Positions 5,950 through 13,328 of a stretch of DNA of 14,026 nucleotides are shown here, in pieces; the first letter of the stretch is position 1; each line of letters begins with the position of its first letter. This DNA is from Puniceicoccaceae bacterium. GTDB taxonomy: Bacteria > Verrucomicrobiota > Verrucomicrobiia > Opitutales > Coraliomargaritaceae. The translations under genes were made by a program, and so were the position numbers. The stretch is from the NCBI GenBank assembly GCA_003566795.1, contig PXBU01000070.1, forward strand, positions 1 through 14,026, read 5' to 3'. Below the pieces are notes generated by a model that saw only the letters and a list, made by a program, of their open reading frames with translations, had not been told where the DNA came from and ran no database searches.

Positions 5950-6408
5950 ATGACTACAGACGAACGACTCAAAGAACTCGGCATCGAACTTCCCGCCGCA
6001 CCCGCCCCAGCCGGCAACTACGTGCCCGCCTACCAAAGCGGCAACCTGCTCTTCCTGTCCGGCGCGATTTGCCTAGTGGATGGGGAGATGACGCATACCG
6101 GCAAAGTCGGCGAAAGCCGTGATCTCGCCTACGCGCAGGAGGCCGCCCGGGTCTGTGCTCTGAACCTACTGGCTCTGGCCAAGTCAGCACTTGGCGATCT
6201 CGACCGCATCCGCCAGGTCGTCAACCTCAGCGGCTTCGTCAATGCGGTGCCCGGCTTCGCCGACAGCCCGGCGGTGATCAACGGAGCCTCCGATATCATG
6301 GTGGAGATTCTCGGCGACCGCGGCCGCCATACCCGCGCTGCCGTCGCGGTGACGGGACTGCCCAAAGACAGCACCGTCGAGATTACCGCCGTATTCGAGG
6401 TGGTCTAA
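5950..6408 (+). CDS. RidA (YjgF/YER057c/UK114) family protein
   Basis: A 152-residue member of the RidA superfamily, whose archetype hydrolyses reactive enamine/imine intermediates released by PLP enzymes. Length and the N-terminal extension (MTTDERLKELGIELP) place it in the longer subgroup rather than with classical 128-residue RidA. The trimer-forming core starts at YVPAYQSGNLLFLSGA. The active-site arginine equivalent is in HTRAAVAVTGLP (R129), so imine deamination is possible, although substrates of this subgroup are less clear. The gene follows the symporter by 39 bases on the same strand and may be part of its transcript; the leader is C-rich without a Shine-Dalgarno site. Confidence 0.9.
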   Translation: MTTDERLKELGIELPAAPAPAGNYVPAYQSGNLLFLSGAICLVDGEMTHTGKVGESRDLAYAQEAARVCALNLLALAKSALGDLDRIRQVVNLSGFVNAVPGFADSPAVINGASDIMVEILGDRGRHTRAAVAVTGLPKDSTVEITAVFEVV

Positions 6409-6415
6409 TCGAGAA

Positions 6416-6532
6416 TCAAATCAGTTTTTCACAAAAGTTTTCGTAGCGGATCGGCAAAGCCGTTTCGATGTCTCGCACAAGTATCGGGTCGAAATGGGTT
6501 CCCCATTCCGCTACAAGATTGGAACAACTTAT
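6416..6532 (-). pseudogene. Possible C-terminal remnant of an HD-GYP domain
   Basis: The minus-strand frame ending at TGA 6416-6418 reads NLVAEWGTHFDPILVRDIET followed by ALPIRYENFCEKLI. The GTHFDP-x-LV block matches the last helix of HD-GYP cyclic-di-GMP phosphodiesterases, where it is followed by a charged helix. The signature HD and GYP motifs are absent because only the tail survives, squeezed between the convergent ridA and queF ends. An inverted repeat GTAGCGGA/TCCGCTAC (6443-6450, 6507-6514) lies inside it and may act as a terminator stem. Confidence 0.35.
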
Positions 6533-6551
6533 TTGAAAGCGTGCTGAGCAA

Positions 6552-6926
6552 TCACCCGGCGAACGGCCCGGCCTTCGGACCTTCGTAGCCCTCCGCCTGA
6601 TCCTCCACCACCACGTTGGAGCGGATGCCCCCGCGCCCGCGCCAGATCGTTTCCAGTCGCGCCCAGCGGGGCTTGGTCGCACCATACAGGTCCTCAAAGA
6701 TTTTATTGGTCGCCGCTTCAAAAAAGATACCTTTATTCCGGAAGCTGTGCAGGTAGAGCTTCATCGATTTCAGCTCCACACAGGTCGCATCCGGCACGTA
6801 GCTAAAGACAACGGTCGCATAATCCGGATGCCCCGTCATCGGGCAAGTCGAAGTGAACTCCTCTTGGATATGCTGTATCGTATAGTGCCGCTCCGGGTTC
6901 GGGTTGGGGAAAGTTTCCAGTTCCAT
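6552..6926 (-). CDS. queF: NADPH-dependent 7-cyano-7-deazaguanine reductase QueF
   Basis: QueF reduces the nitrile of preQ0 to the amine preQ1 with NADPH, the step before insertion into tRNA in queuosine biosynthesis. The 124-residue protein is of the short, single-domain type. It has the catalytic cysteine in STCPMTGHPD (C28) with D35, and the family motif CVELKSMKLYLHSFRN, whose E51-x-K-S stretch defines QueF against GTP cyclohydrolase I. I use ATG 6926 (MELETFPNPNP), the usual family start; a TTG nine bases upstream is in frame. No Shine-Dalgarno site and no preQ1 riboswitch consensus are visible upstream. No other queuosine gene is in the window. It converges with the RidA gene. Confidence 0.93.
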   Translation of the reverse strand: MELETFPNPNPERHYTIQHIQEEFTSTCPMTGHPDYATVVFSYVPDATCVELKSMKLYLHSFRNKGIFFEAATNKIFEDLYGATKPRWARLETIWRGRGGIRSNVVVEDQAEGYEGPKAGPFAG

Positions 6927-7205
6927 GAAGCGCAATCTGAAGAAGTCTTCGGCGAAATCAACTCAAAGGACCGGTCGCTGGACTCATTTCGCAGCGCCAG
7001 CCCCGTTTTTTTTCAAAAGTTCTCAAAAACACTCATCCGCAAGATCAGCTTGACAGAGACACAACGAGGCTTGAGCAGTCTTACTTGAGTAGTCGGGGCG
7101 ACTCATCGCCCACTACCCCACGCTTCGGTATTGCTTCCGCAGCACACCGGCACAAACCTGTAGCGACTGTCAAAAACCGATAACTCACCCTAATCATACG
7201 ACACC

Positions 7206-7925
7206 GTGAATCCGCCCCCCTCAGCATCAGCAACTTCAGGCCTCCTCTTGCTGATCGCCACCCCGATCGGTAATCTGGGTGACCTGTCGACCCGCGCACG
7301 CGAGCAATTAACCCGGCTCGACTGCTTGGCCTGCGAGGACACGCGACTAACGGGTGCCCTGCTGGCTAAACTGGAGCCGAAAGAAAAACCGGCACTCATT
7401 TCCTACCGGGAAGAAAACGAGAAGTACCTAGCCATCGAACTCGCCGATCGGATCGAAGCTGGTGAGCAAATCGGCCTCGTCGCCGACGCCGGCATGCCCG
7501 CGATCAGCGACCCCGGCTTTCGCCTGGTTCGCGAATGCCGCCGCCGGGGGCTCCCCGTCAGCGCGGCTCCGGGCGCGACCGCCGCCACCACTGCCATCGC
7601 ACTCTCCGGCCTGCCGACGGACGGCTTCCTTTTTGTCGGCTTCCTCCCGCCCAAAGCGTCCGCCAGAAAGCGTTTTTTCGAAAAGTATCATGATTTCGAA
7701 TACACAATAATTCTCTATGAATCCTGCCACCGCATCACCAAATTTCTCAACGATCTGGTCGAAGTCCTCGGCGAGCAACGGTGCATCTGCGTGGCACGGG
7801 AGTTGACCAAGCTGCACGAAACGATTTTTGCGGGGCCATCCGCAGCCGTACGGGAACGCGTGCTGGCAACAAGCCTGAAAGGGGAATTTGTCGTATGCAT
7901 CGCCAAGCAAGGCTACCAACTGTGA
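7206..7925 (+). CDS. rsmI: 16S rRNA (cytidine1402-2'-O)-methyltransferase RsmI
   Basis: RsmI 2'-O-methylates C1402 in the 16S rRNA decoding centre using S-adenosylmethionine. The 239-residue protein shows the tetrapyrrole-methylase-type fold signatures of the family: LIATPIGNLGD (16-26), ACEDTRLTG (42-50), LVADAGMPAISDPG (around 91-104), and PGATAATTAIALSGLPTDGFLFVGFLP. The C-terminal half carries LYESCHRI and CVARELTKLHE. It is somewhat shorter than E. coli RsmI (about 286), lacking the extended C-terminal domain, which is common. The start is GTG at 7206 with no clear Shine-Dalgarno site. It converges with the M23 peptidase gene, 28 bases between stops. Confidence 0.95.
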   Translation: MNPPPSASATSGLLLLIATPIGNLGDLSTRAREQLTRLDCLACEDTRLTGALLAKLEPKEKPALISYREENEKYLAIELADRIEAGEQIGLVADAGMPAISDPGFRLVRECRRRGLPVSAAPGATAATTAIALSGLPTDGFLFVGFLPPKASARKRFFEKYHDFEYTIILYESCHRITKFLNDLVEVLGEQRCICVARELTKLHETIFAGPSAAVRERVLATSLKGEFVVCIAKQGYQL

Positions 7926-7953
7926 CGGATCGGCGGTGCCGTTCCATCCTCTC

Positions 7954-8970
7954 CTATCTGAACCCGAAGAGCTTTTTCAGAGTCGTCACGGTGCCCGGAG
8001 CGATGGTAGGCACCCGGCCTCCCATTTGGATAACCCTGCGGCATGTTTGCCCTTCCAGCAACTGAGGATTGTAGGCGAGCACCCTGACATCACCCGGCCG
8101 GCCCTCCAGACGCTCCTCGGCAAAGCGCGGCGTCCATTCTTTCGGCAGCCCGAATTGCGTGAAGGCAATATCCCAGGCGACCAGTTCACGCTCGGCATAG
8201 GGCCGCGTTAAAAGCACCGGATAGTTCTCCACAAAACTCGGAATCGTTGCACTGTGCACCCGAATCCGCGCGGCTACCGGCAGGCGCCGCAAATATTCGT
8301 GAAAATCGCTGACTTCACCATCCTGCATTGCCCGATAGAAATCCAGCGGGTCGACACCGACGAGATTCATACCATTCCAATTACCATGCCGGTTGCTGCT
8401 CCCAAAGCTCTGCCGGTCGAACCAGGTCTGAAAATCATCCGTCAACCTCAAGCCCAACTCCAGATGCAGGTGCGCACGCGTACGCGGAATCGTGTAACCG
8501 GCCGCGGAGCGCCCCATGATCCCCAGCACCGTGCCAGCCTCGACGCGCGATCCCACCTTAATCGCCGAGTCGATGGATGCCATGTGGGCGTAGAGTGAAT
8601 GAAATGCCGGGGACTCCCCATCGTGCTGCACCACCAGATAACGACCGTAGCTGCTGTGCCCCGCAACCCGGCTGACATGAACCACCCGTCCCGGCAGAAC
8701 GGCAAAGATTGGATCCAGCGCTTCGCCCCGACGGTCGCGCTCGATCGGGAAAAGGTCGAGCCCCTCGTGGAACCGGGCACCACCGTTGCGCGTGCAACCG
8801 TAAAGCCCGGATTCGATCCTGCCGGATGCCGTGGGCTGAACAAAGGCTTCCACTGGTTGGCCTTGATCGAATGCAGGATTCGGGGTGGGCCAGCTTAAAT
8901 TACTGGCAGCGGGAACAAGTTGCCACGGGAGCAACCCCAGTAGAATGATGGCAGATAACCTAACTAACAT
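7954..8970 (-). CDS. M23 family (LytM-type) metallopeptidase, secreted
   Basis: A 338-residue exported peptidase. A signal peptide (MLVRLSAIILLGLLPWQLVPAA) precedes a LytM/M23 domain with zinc ligands H68 and D72 in HEGLD and the HLH pair H167/H169 in AHLHLE; YAHM (H129) fits the catalytic histidine strand. All M23 metal ligands are present, so it is probably an active peptidoglycan endopeptidase. After about residue 210 comes an unusual extra domain of some 130 residues (HSATIPSFVENYPVLLTRPY onward) that I do not recognise. A GGAGG site lies 12 bases before the ATG. It is the last gene of a three-gene minus-strand operon, 23 bases after the lipoprotein. Confidence 0.9.
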   Translation of the reverse strand: MLVRLSAIILLGLLPWQLVPAASNLSWPTPNPAFDQGQPVEAFVQPTASGRIESGLYGCTRNGGARFHEGLDLFPIERDRRGEALDPIFAVLPGRVVHVSRVAGHSSYGRYLVVQHDGESPAFHSLYAHMASIDSAIKVGSRVEAGTVLGIMGRSAAGYTIPRTRAHLHLELGLRLTDDFQTWFDRQSFGSSNRHGNWNGMNLVGVDPLDFYRAMQDGEVSDFHEYLRRLPVAARIRVHSATIPSFVENYPVLLTRPYAERELVAWDIAFTQFGLPKEWTPRFAEERLEGRPGDVRVLAYNPQLLEGQTCRRVIQMGGRVPTIAPGTVTTLKKLFGFR

Positions 8971-8993
8971 GAAATTCCGAAACCTCCACAGCT

Positions 8994-9485
8994 TTATTTC
9001 TTCTGTAACTGAATGATCGTCTGCTTCATATCGAGGACGAGTTGTTCCAGCTCGTCATCGCTAATCTCGACAAAGGTGTAAAAGTTCCCGTCCTGGATCG
9101 CGCCGTCCACTCGTCGTGCACCGATGGCATTGTTGTTTACAGTCAGCACGACCCGTCCACCCATATTGGTTACAGTGCCACGATAGAGCGCACGCGCGCC
9201 CCTCTCATTAGCTTGGATCAGTAAGGCCAAGCCCATCTCCACTTCCACCAGCTCGACATTGACGATATCAAACTCGTTGACCAAGGGTTCCTTACGAAGA
9301 GGTATCCGAGTTCCACTAACTGGCATCTGGGCGATCAGGCCGCTCATGCCTCCATACTCCACTCCCCGGGTTTCCACCATCAGGCGGGGAACCCGCAGGC
9401 CCTCGGCATCAAGTTTGTCGCGTTTGCAGCTGGATAGCAGCAGCACAAAAAAAGGTACTAGCAAGAGGGCTAAATATTTTTGCAT
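8994..9485 (-). CDS. Lipoprotein with SecD-P1-like domain
   Basis: A 163-residue predicted lipoprotein: the signal MQKYLALLLVPFFVLLLSSC has the lipobox LSSC with the acylated cysteine at 20. The mature part contains EMGLALLIQANERGARALYR, VLTVNNNAIGARRVDG and a final helix SDDELEQLVLDMKQ. This order (substrate-like strand, helix, then a 'VLDGKVISAP'-like strand and a closing helix) recalls the P1 head of SecD, which can occur alone in lipoproteins. That assignment is inference. The protein would be anchored in the cell envelope. It lies between a conserved unknown gene (13-base gap) and the M23 peptidase (23-base gap), so the three are probably one transcript. Confidence 0.8.
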   Translation of the reverse strand: MQKYLALLLVPFFVLLLSSCKRDKLDAEGLRVPRLMVETRGVEYGGMSGLIAQMPVSGTRIPLRKEPLVNEFDIVNVELVEVEMGLALLIQANERGARALYRGTVTNMGGRVVLTVNNNAIGARRVDGAIQDGNFYTFVEISDDELEQLVLDMKQTIIQLQKK

Positions 9486-9498
9486 AAGGATAGATGGG

Positions 9499-9996
9499 TC
9501 AAAAAATAATATCTCCCAGCGTGTCTTCTATTTTGAACATCAACTCGCGTGAGATCTCTACGACCGGGACGTCCAGTTCCTGTTTCGTCTTAACATGCCG
9601 GTAGGTCTGGAAGCCCGTATGCTGGCGCGGCCCCACCGCCCGTAGAATTCGCTTACGCTCCAACATCAGTGCCAGCAGATGCTTCAATATGTCCGACTCC
9701 TCGCGCTCGGCATTTTCTGCATTTTCAAATAGCGAAAAAAAGAAGTCCTCCGCCGAGGCAACCGTGTCGCCCGCGCGCGACCCACCCTCCTCAGGATCTT
9801 TCATGGTCCAGGACCAACGGCCCAGAGCCTGACCGGGCAGCTGCAAGTCATCCAGCTCGCGCACGTGCAAATCGGCACGAGCGAGTTCGCGCGCACTTTC
9901 GTCCACGTAGACCAGTGAAATCGCCCGGTCGCCGGGGTTAAAGTGCTCGCCGCTAAGGGTCGACTTTTTTGAAAGTGTCTTGATCTGCCAATCCAT
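9499..9996 (-). CDS. Conserved hypothetical protein, first gene of the M23 operon
   Basis: A 165-residue soluble protein with no signal peptide or membrane segment. It begins MDWQIKTLSKKSTLSGEHFN, followed by a short beta-rich part (AISLVYVDE, RADLHVREL), an acidic helical centre (SAEDFFFSLFENAENAERE) and the helix LLALMLERKRILRAVG. The C-terminal segment HVKTKQELDVPVVEISRELM ends the protein. The layout fits a small conserved family that I recall from Planctomycetes and Verrucomicrobia, but no function is known to me. No catalytic motif stands out. There is no Shine-Dalgarno site before ATG 9996. It probably heads the operon with the lipoprotein and the M23 peptidase and is divergent from the phosphatase gene. 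Confidence 0.8.
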   Translation of the reverse strand: MDWQIKTLSKKSTLSGEHFNPGDRAISLVYVDESARELARADLHVRELDDLQLPGQALGRWSWTMKDPEEGGSRAGDTVASAEDFFFSLFENAENAEREESDILKHLLALMLERKRILRAVGPRQHTGFQTYRHVKTKQELDVPVVEISRELMFKIEDTLGDIIF

Positions 9997-10134
9997 CGTT
10001 GCCGTGCAGTGAAAGCTAAGAGATGGCTACTGTAGCGCCCACTTGCAACCAAAACAAAGGCAGCCGCAAAAATCTTTATGATTTACTACTTGAAAGGAAA
10101 GCAGCCAAATAACCCAATACAGACACCTACCAAA

Positions 10135-10815
10135 ATGCCACGAACAATCGCGATCGGAGATATCCACGGCTGTGCCGATGAATTTAAGGAGCTGCTCAAT
10201 GCCCTTGAGCTTGAACCGGACGACCGCGTCGTACAACTGGGGGACCTCATCAACCGTGGACCCGACAGCCATGGGGTGCTGGAACTGGCGCGGGAGTATA
10301 AGATCGAGGCCATTCTGGGGAACCATGAGTTGCGCCTGCTGCGCTCCCGGCAGCAAGGACGCAATAGCCTACTCAAAAGCTACGATTACCCGACGATCAA
10401 ACAACTCACCGACGAGGACTGGGCCTATCTGGAAGCACTGCCTAAATTTAAATATGGGGCCAGCAATGATGTGCTGATGGTCCACGGCGGCTTCCTACCC
10501 GGCCAGCCCTGGCAAAGCCAGGATGTGGATACCATCACCAAAATCCAAGTGATCGATAAAAATGGCAAGGCGGCCAAACGCTCGGATGCACCAAACGCCA
10601 GGCCCTGGGCGGATTTTTGGTGCGGCGACCCATTCGTCATCTACGGGCATACACCCCGGCCCAATGTACTCGAACGCCCCGGTTCTATTGGGATTGATAC
10701 CGGCTGTGTTTACGGAGGCCACCTGACCGCCTACGTGACCGACGATCGTAGCCTTGTTCAAGTTCGGGCCCGCAAGGCCTACGCCCACAGCAGCCGCCTA
10801 CCCGACCCGGTATAG
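10135..10815 (+). CDS. Metallophosphoesterase, PrpE/ApaH-like protein phosphatase
   Basis: A calcineurin-like phosphoesterase of 226 residues with the full dinuclear-metal signature: GDIHGC (8-13, D9 and H11), GDLINRGPDS (36-45, D37), GNHE (62-65), a histidine in MVHGGF, and GHTPRPN. The short bacterial phosphatase family with GD-x-HG, GD-x-x-x-RG and GNHE includes PrpE, PphA/PphB and ApaH, so substrates could be phosphoproteins or dinucleoside polyphosphates; sequence alone does not decide. I chose ATG 10135 (MPRTIAIGD) because the first strand starts there; an in-frame ATG at 10078 would add 19 non-conserved residues. No Shine-Dalgarno site precedes either. It is divergent from the M23 operon. 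A heptad repeat array follows the stop. Confidence 0.9.
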   Translation: MPRTIAIGDIHGCADEFKELLNALELEPDDRVVQLGDLINRGPDSHGVLELAREYKIEAILGNHELRLLRSRQQGRNSLLKSYDYPTIKQLTDEDWAYLEALPKFKYGASNDVLMVHGGFLPGQPWQSQDVDTITKIQVIDKNGKAAKRSDAPNARPWADFWCGDPFVIYGHTPRPNVLERPGSIGIDTGCVYGGHLTAYVTDDRSLVQVRARKAYAHSSRLPDPV

Positions 10816-10820
10816 CACGG

Positions 10821-10862
10821 AGACCTAAGACTTGATACCTGAAACTTGATACCTGAGACCTG
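10821..10862. repeat. Heptanucleotide repeat array (six degenerate units)
   Basis: Six consecutive 7-base units with consensus A-R-A-C-Y-T-G (agaccta, agacttg, atacctg, aaacttg, atacctg, agacctg) start five bases after the phosphatase stop; a seventh partial unit (aagaact) follows. The pair at 10830-10842 and 10844-10856 is an exact 13-bp repeat. The seven-base period is clear to the eye; function unknown. Confidence 0.7.
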
Positions 10863-10905
10863 AAGAACTAATTCTACACCGCCTTCCACTTCTTGCCCTG
10901 CGTAG

Positions 10906-10942
10906 CTCAAAGAGCGAAACACCCCTCCCACCTTCACACCCA
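10906..10942 (+). promoter_or_regulatory. Leader element shared with rsmA
   Basis: CTCAAAGAGC at 10906-10915, then CCCACCTTC and CACC, end at the ATG of the isochorismatase-like gene. The arrangement equals that before rsmA (3712-3748) with identical 27-base spacing. Role unknown; a regulatory leader or a repeated sequence are both possible. Confidence 0.45.
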
Positions 10943-11500
10943 ATGAGCGATCCCATCAACCACCTCGGCCTCCTCTGCATCGATATGCAGGCAGCCTTTC
11001 TCAAAGCGATTCCGAATCAGGAGGGGCTGCTTGATCGCTGCCGGTTTGCACTTCAGGCAGCTCAATTGCTGGGTGTTTCCGTCGCCGCGACCGAACAGCT
11101 GCCGAAAAAGCTCGGAGCCACTCACCCCGATCTGACCCAACTGTGGCCAGCAGACACACCCGTCTTCCCGAAAAGCAGCTTCTCCGCGCTCGCAGCGGAG
11201 GGTTTGTCCCGCTGGATTGAGGCGAACCAGATTCACCACCTTCTTTTGATGGGGGTCGAGGTGCCCATCTGTATTTATCAGACTGCCGTGCAGGCGATGG
11301 GCGATGATTTGGGCGTAACGCTCCTCAGCGACTGTGTCGGCCAGCGGCGCGGCGAGGACCGAGAAGCTGTCTTCCAGCAGCTTCTCGCAATGGAAGCACA
11401 TATTTTACCTTCGGAGACGATCTTTTACAGCCTGCTGGGAGGTGCCGATCACCCGGATTTCCGCAATTTCACTCAGCTGGTCAAAGCAGCGAGTGCCTGA
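10943..11500 (+). CDS. Isochorismatase-family cysteine hydrolase
   Basis: A 185-residue hydrolase of the isochorismatase/nicotinamidase superfamily. The catalytic Asp-Lys-Cys triad is visible: D14 in LLCIDMQ, K77 in VFPKSSFSAL, and C110 in MGVEVPICIYQTA, where the preceding VEVP corresponds to the non-proline cis-peptide region. The C-terminal LLSDCVGQR and HILPSETIFYSLLG fit the subgroup of small hydrolases often labelled YcaC/ISOC-like. A nicotinamidase metal-site signature (D-x-H) is not seen, so the substrate is unknown. ATG 10943 has no Shine-Dalgarno site. The next gene follows after 46 bases. Confidence 0.88.
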   Translation: MSDPINHLGLLCIDMQAAFLKAIPNQEGLLDRCRFALQAAQLLGVSVAATEQLPKKLGATHPDLTQLWPADTPVFPKSSFSALAAEGLSRWIEANQIHHLLLMGVEVPICIYQTAVQAMGDDLGVTLLSDCVGQRRGEDREAVFQQLLAMEAHILPSETIFYSLLGGADHPDFRNFTQLVKAASA

Positions 11501-11546
11501 GCTTGCCCGGTATTGACAAGCCAAGGGCTCTAGGAAAACTATCACC

Positions 11547-12029
11547 ATGCCTTATCTCCTTTTCGCCATCATCGGACTCGCACTGGCGGGCTGTGCCTCG
11601 ACTTCCAACGAACCAGTGCGCTCAGTGACGATTCAGGAGATCAAGCCGCGCTACATCCCGGCAGAAAACTTCAAGCGTATCAGAGAATACTGGACCGGTG
11701 CCGAAAATCTGGGTAACCGCGTCGTCCTACGCAGCGACCCGTCAGTGCGTGACGGCTTTTACTTCACCCTGGTCCTGGATGAGAATGTCCGGGACCTGCC
11801 GAGGGGCACTGTCATCAACGGCGAGTTCTACACCCCGGTCTCGCCGGAGCCACAAGTTCATGAATTTACCCTGCCCAATCGACTGCCCAAAACCAGAGAA
11901 GTCTTCGTCGGATTGACCGGAGCCGACTGGCCCGAACCCGGGGGGATGCCCGGAGCCTGGCGCTTCACCATCAAGGATGCCAATGGCAATGTCATGGCCC
12001 AAAAACAGAGTTACCTCTGGAGCATGTAG
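11547..12029 (+). CDS. Small lipoprotein, function unknown
   Basis: A 160-residue predicted lipoprotein. The signal MPYLLFAIIGLALAGC carries the lipobox LAGC with the cysteine at 16, followed by a Ser/Thr linker. The mature part is a beta-rich domain: GNRVVLRSDPSVRDGFYFTL, EFTLPNRLPKTREVFVGLTG, then AWRFTIKDANGNV, which resembles an immunoglobulin-like fold. No enzyme motif is seen. A TTGACA at 11513-11518 and a purine-rich TAGGA about 11 bases before ATG 11547 could serve its own promoter and ribosome site. It ends ten bases before the convergent phosphatidylserine decarboxylase stop. Confidence 0.82.
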   Translation: MPYLLFAIIGLALAGCASTSNEPVRSVTIQEIKPRYIPAENFKRIREYWTGAENLGNRVVLRSDPSVRDGFYFTLVLDENVRDLPRGTVINGEFYTPVSPEPQVHEFTLPNRLPKTREVFVGLTGADWPEPGGMPGAWRFTIKDANGNVMAQKQSYLWSM

Positions 12030-12039
12030 CCGTAGAGCC

Positions 12040-12939
12040 TTACGCCCGCCCAGCTCGTTCGCCGACTTTGGCATAAACCTCGGTCGAAGCCTCCGAATGC
12101 TCCAACAAATCCTGATCGAACCGGACGCAACCCGCTTGAAAAAGCGTCACCACACAGGAGCCACCAAAACTGAAGTAGCCCTTTTCGTCACCTTTTTCTA
12201 CCAACCCGGGCGCAAAGGTCGAATGGATCGAGCCCACACAGGTGGCACCGATCTCCATCACCACGACTTTACCGAAGGTCGGTGAATCCACGACCGTCCG
12301 CGTGCGTTTATTCTGCCACAGGATCGCCAGGTCCCGGCGCAGCGCGAGCGGGCTCACCGAGCGCAGGTGACCGTTGATCGCCACGGGCACACTTGCCTCC
12401 CCCGCAAGCGGGAAATGATAGCGGTGGTAATCCACCGGGCAAAGCCGCGAAATTAAGATCGGGCCACCACGGAATTCAGCGGCCAGCGCTTCGTCAGCAA
12501 GAAAGGAGCGGAGCTCGAAAGCTTGCCCCTTGATGTAGAAAGTGTCTGCTGCATCGACCTCTGGAACCACCAAGTGTCGGCCATCTGCGGGAAAGACCAC
12601 CACATCCGGATCCGGGTCAACCGGTCGGGCCTCTGGCTTCAGCTTGCGGTAGAAAAACTCGTTGAAACTGGCAAAGGAATCAACCGGCTCGGCGAAATCG
12701 GTCGTATCCAAGCCATATGCATCAATGAAGGGCTCGATCTTCGCCCGACTGGCCGACCGATCCATCCGCCAGCCATACCAGCGCGAGAACCAAGCCCGCT
12801 TCACTGCCAATTCAACCGTCAACCGCCCAAGGGGATTACCATAGGCCCAGCGCAAAAACCCCTCGCCGTAGACGGCTTCAGTTTCGATCCGCCCCGTCTG
12901 GCGATTGAAATATTTTATTGGTGCGTCGTTTTTCATCAT
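12040..12939 (-). CDS. psd: Phosphatidylserine decarboxylase proenzyme
   Basis: Makes phosphatidylethanolamine by decarboxylating phosphatidylserine at the membrane. The 299-residue proenzyme should cleave itself between Gly260 and Ser261 in FGGSC, turning the serine into the pyruvoyl group. The catalytic acid is in FPADGR (D119) and the histidine in PVDYHRYHFP (H172/H175). The N-terminus (PIKYFNRQTG) and overall layout match the clostridial-type (type II-like) subfamily rather than E. coli Psd. The residue after the pyruvoyl serine is Cys, where Thr is usual. ATG 12939 overlaps the FluC stop as ATGA and has a GGGGAG ribosome site seven bases upstream; the longer frame upstream is inside the FluC gene. 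It is the third gene of the operon. Confidence 0.93.
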   Translation of the reverse strand: MMKNDAPIKYFNRQTGRIETEAVYGEGFLRWAYGNPLGRLTVELAVKRAWFSRWYGWRMDRSASRAKIEPFIDAYGLDTTDFAEPVDSFASFNEFFYRKLKPEARPVDPDPDVVVFPADGRHLVVPEVDAADTFYIKGQAFELRSFLADEALAAEFRGGPILISRLCPVDYHRYHFPLAGEASVPVAINGHLRSVSPLALRRDLAILWQNKRTRTVVDSPTFGKVVVMEIGATCVGSIHSTFAPGLVEKGDEKGYFSFGGSCVVTLFQAGCVRFDQDLLEHSEASTEVYAKVGERAGRA

Positions 12940-13328
12940 TTGTCTTCTCCCCATTTTTTGGCGGCCCATGATAAGCCGGCCCAAACAGCGATCACGCCAA
13001 ATCCGACACTGGCTGCCGCATACAATCCTGCCAAGTTCGCATGCCCGTTTTCAATCAACGAGAGAACTTGGCCACTGAACGCCGAAAAGGTGGTGTAGCC
13101 GCCACAGAACCCGGTGATCCAAAAATGCCATTTATGCGGGTGTAGCCCAGCGACTCCGCCGCCCGCCCAAAGCCCAGCTAAATAGCCGATCAGCAAAGAG
13201 CCCCCCAAATTTTCCACCAAAGTGGAGAATACGATAGCATCCACGCTTACCTGCAGGGCAAGCCAGTTGACCACGTAGCGCAAGCTGCCGCCCAGTGCAC
13301 TACCCAGAGCAATCCACAGGAGATGCAT
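12936..13328 (-). CDS. crcB: Fluoride channel FluC/CrcB, second of a pair
   Basis: A 130-residue membrane protein of four helices, a fluoride exporter subunit. It shows the N-terminal GSALGGSLRYV with the conserved Arg, the polar-track segment STLVENLGGSLLIG with its Asn, and GFCGGYTTFSAFS with the phenylalanine box and sodium-site glycines. FluC works as a dual-topology homodimer or as a heterodimer from paired genes; the pair here suggests the second arrangement. I place the start at ATG 13328, which overlaps the preceding gene's stop (TGATG); the open frame upstream is a shadow. The stop overlaps the psd start, so translation of all three genes is coupled. Confidence 0.92.
   Translation of the reverse strand: MHLLWIALGSALGGSLRYVVNWLALQVSVDAIVFSTLVENLGGSLLIGYLAGLWAGGGVAGLHPHKWHFWITGFCGGYTTFSAFSGQVLSLIENGHANLAGLYAAASVGFGVIAVWAGLSWAAKKWGEDK

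Noticed and set aside
6927..7080. preQ1 riboswitch before queF
   Set aside because: No preQ1-I or preQ1-II consensus could be found in the minus-strand leader; the poly-A run near 7008-7015 alone is not enough.
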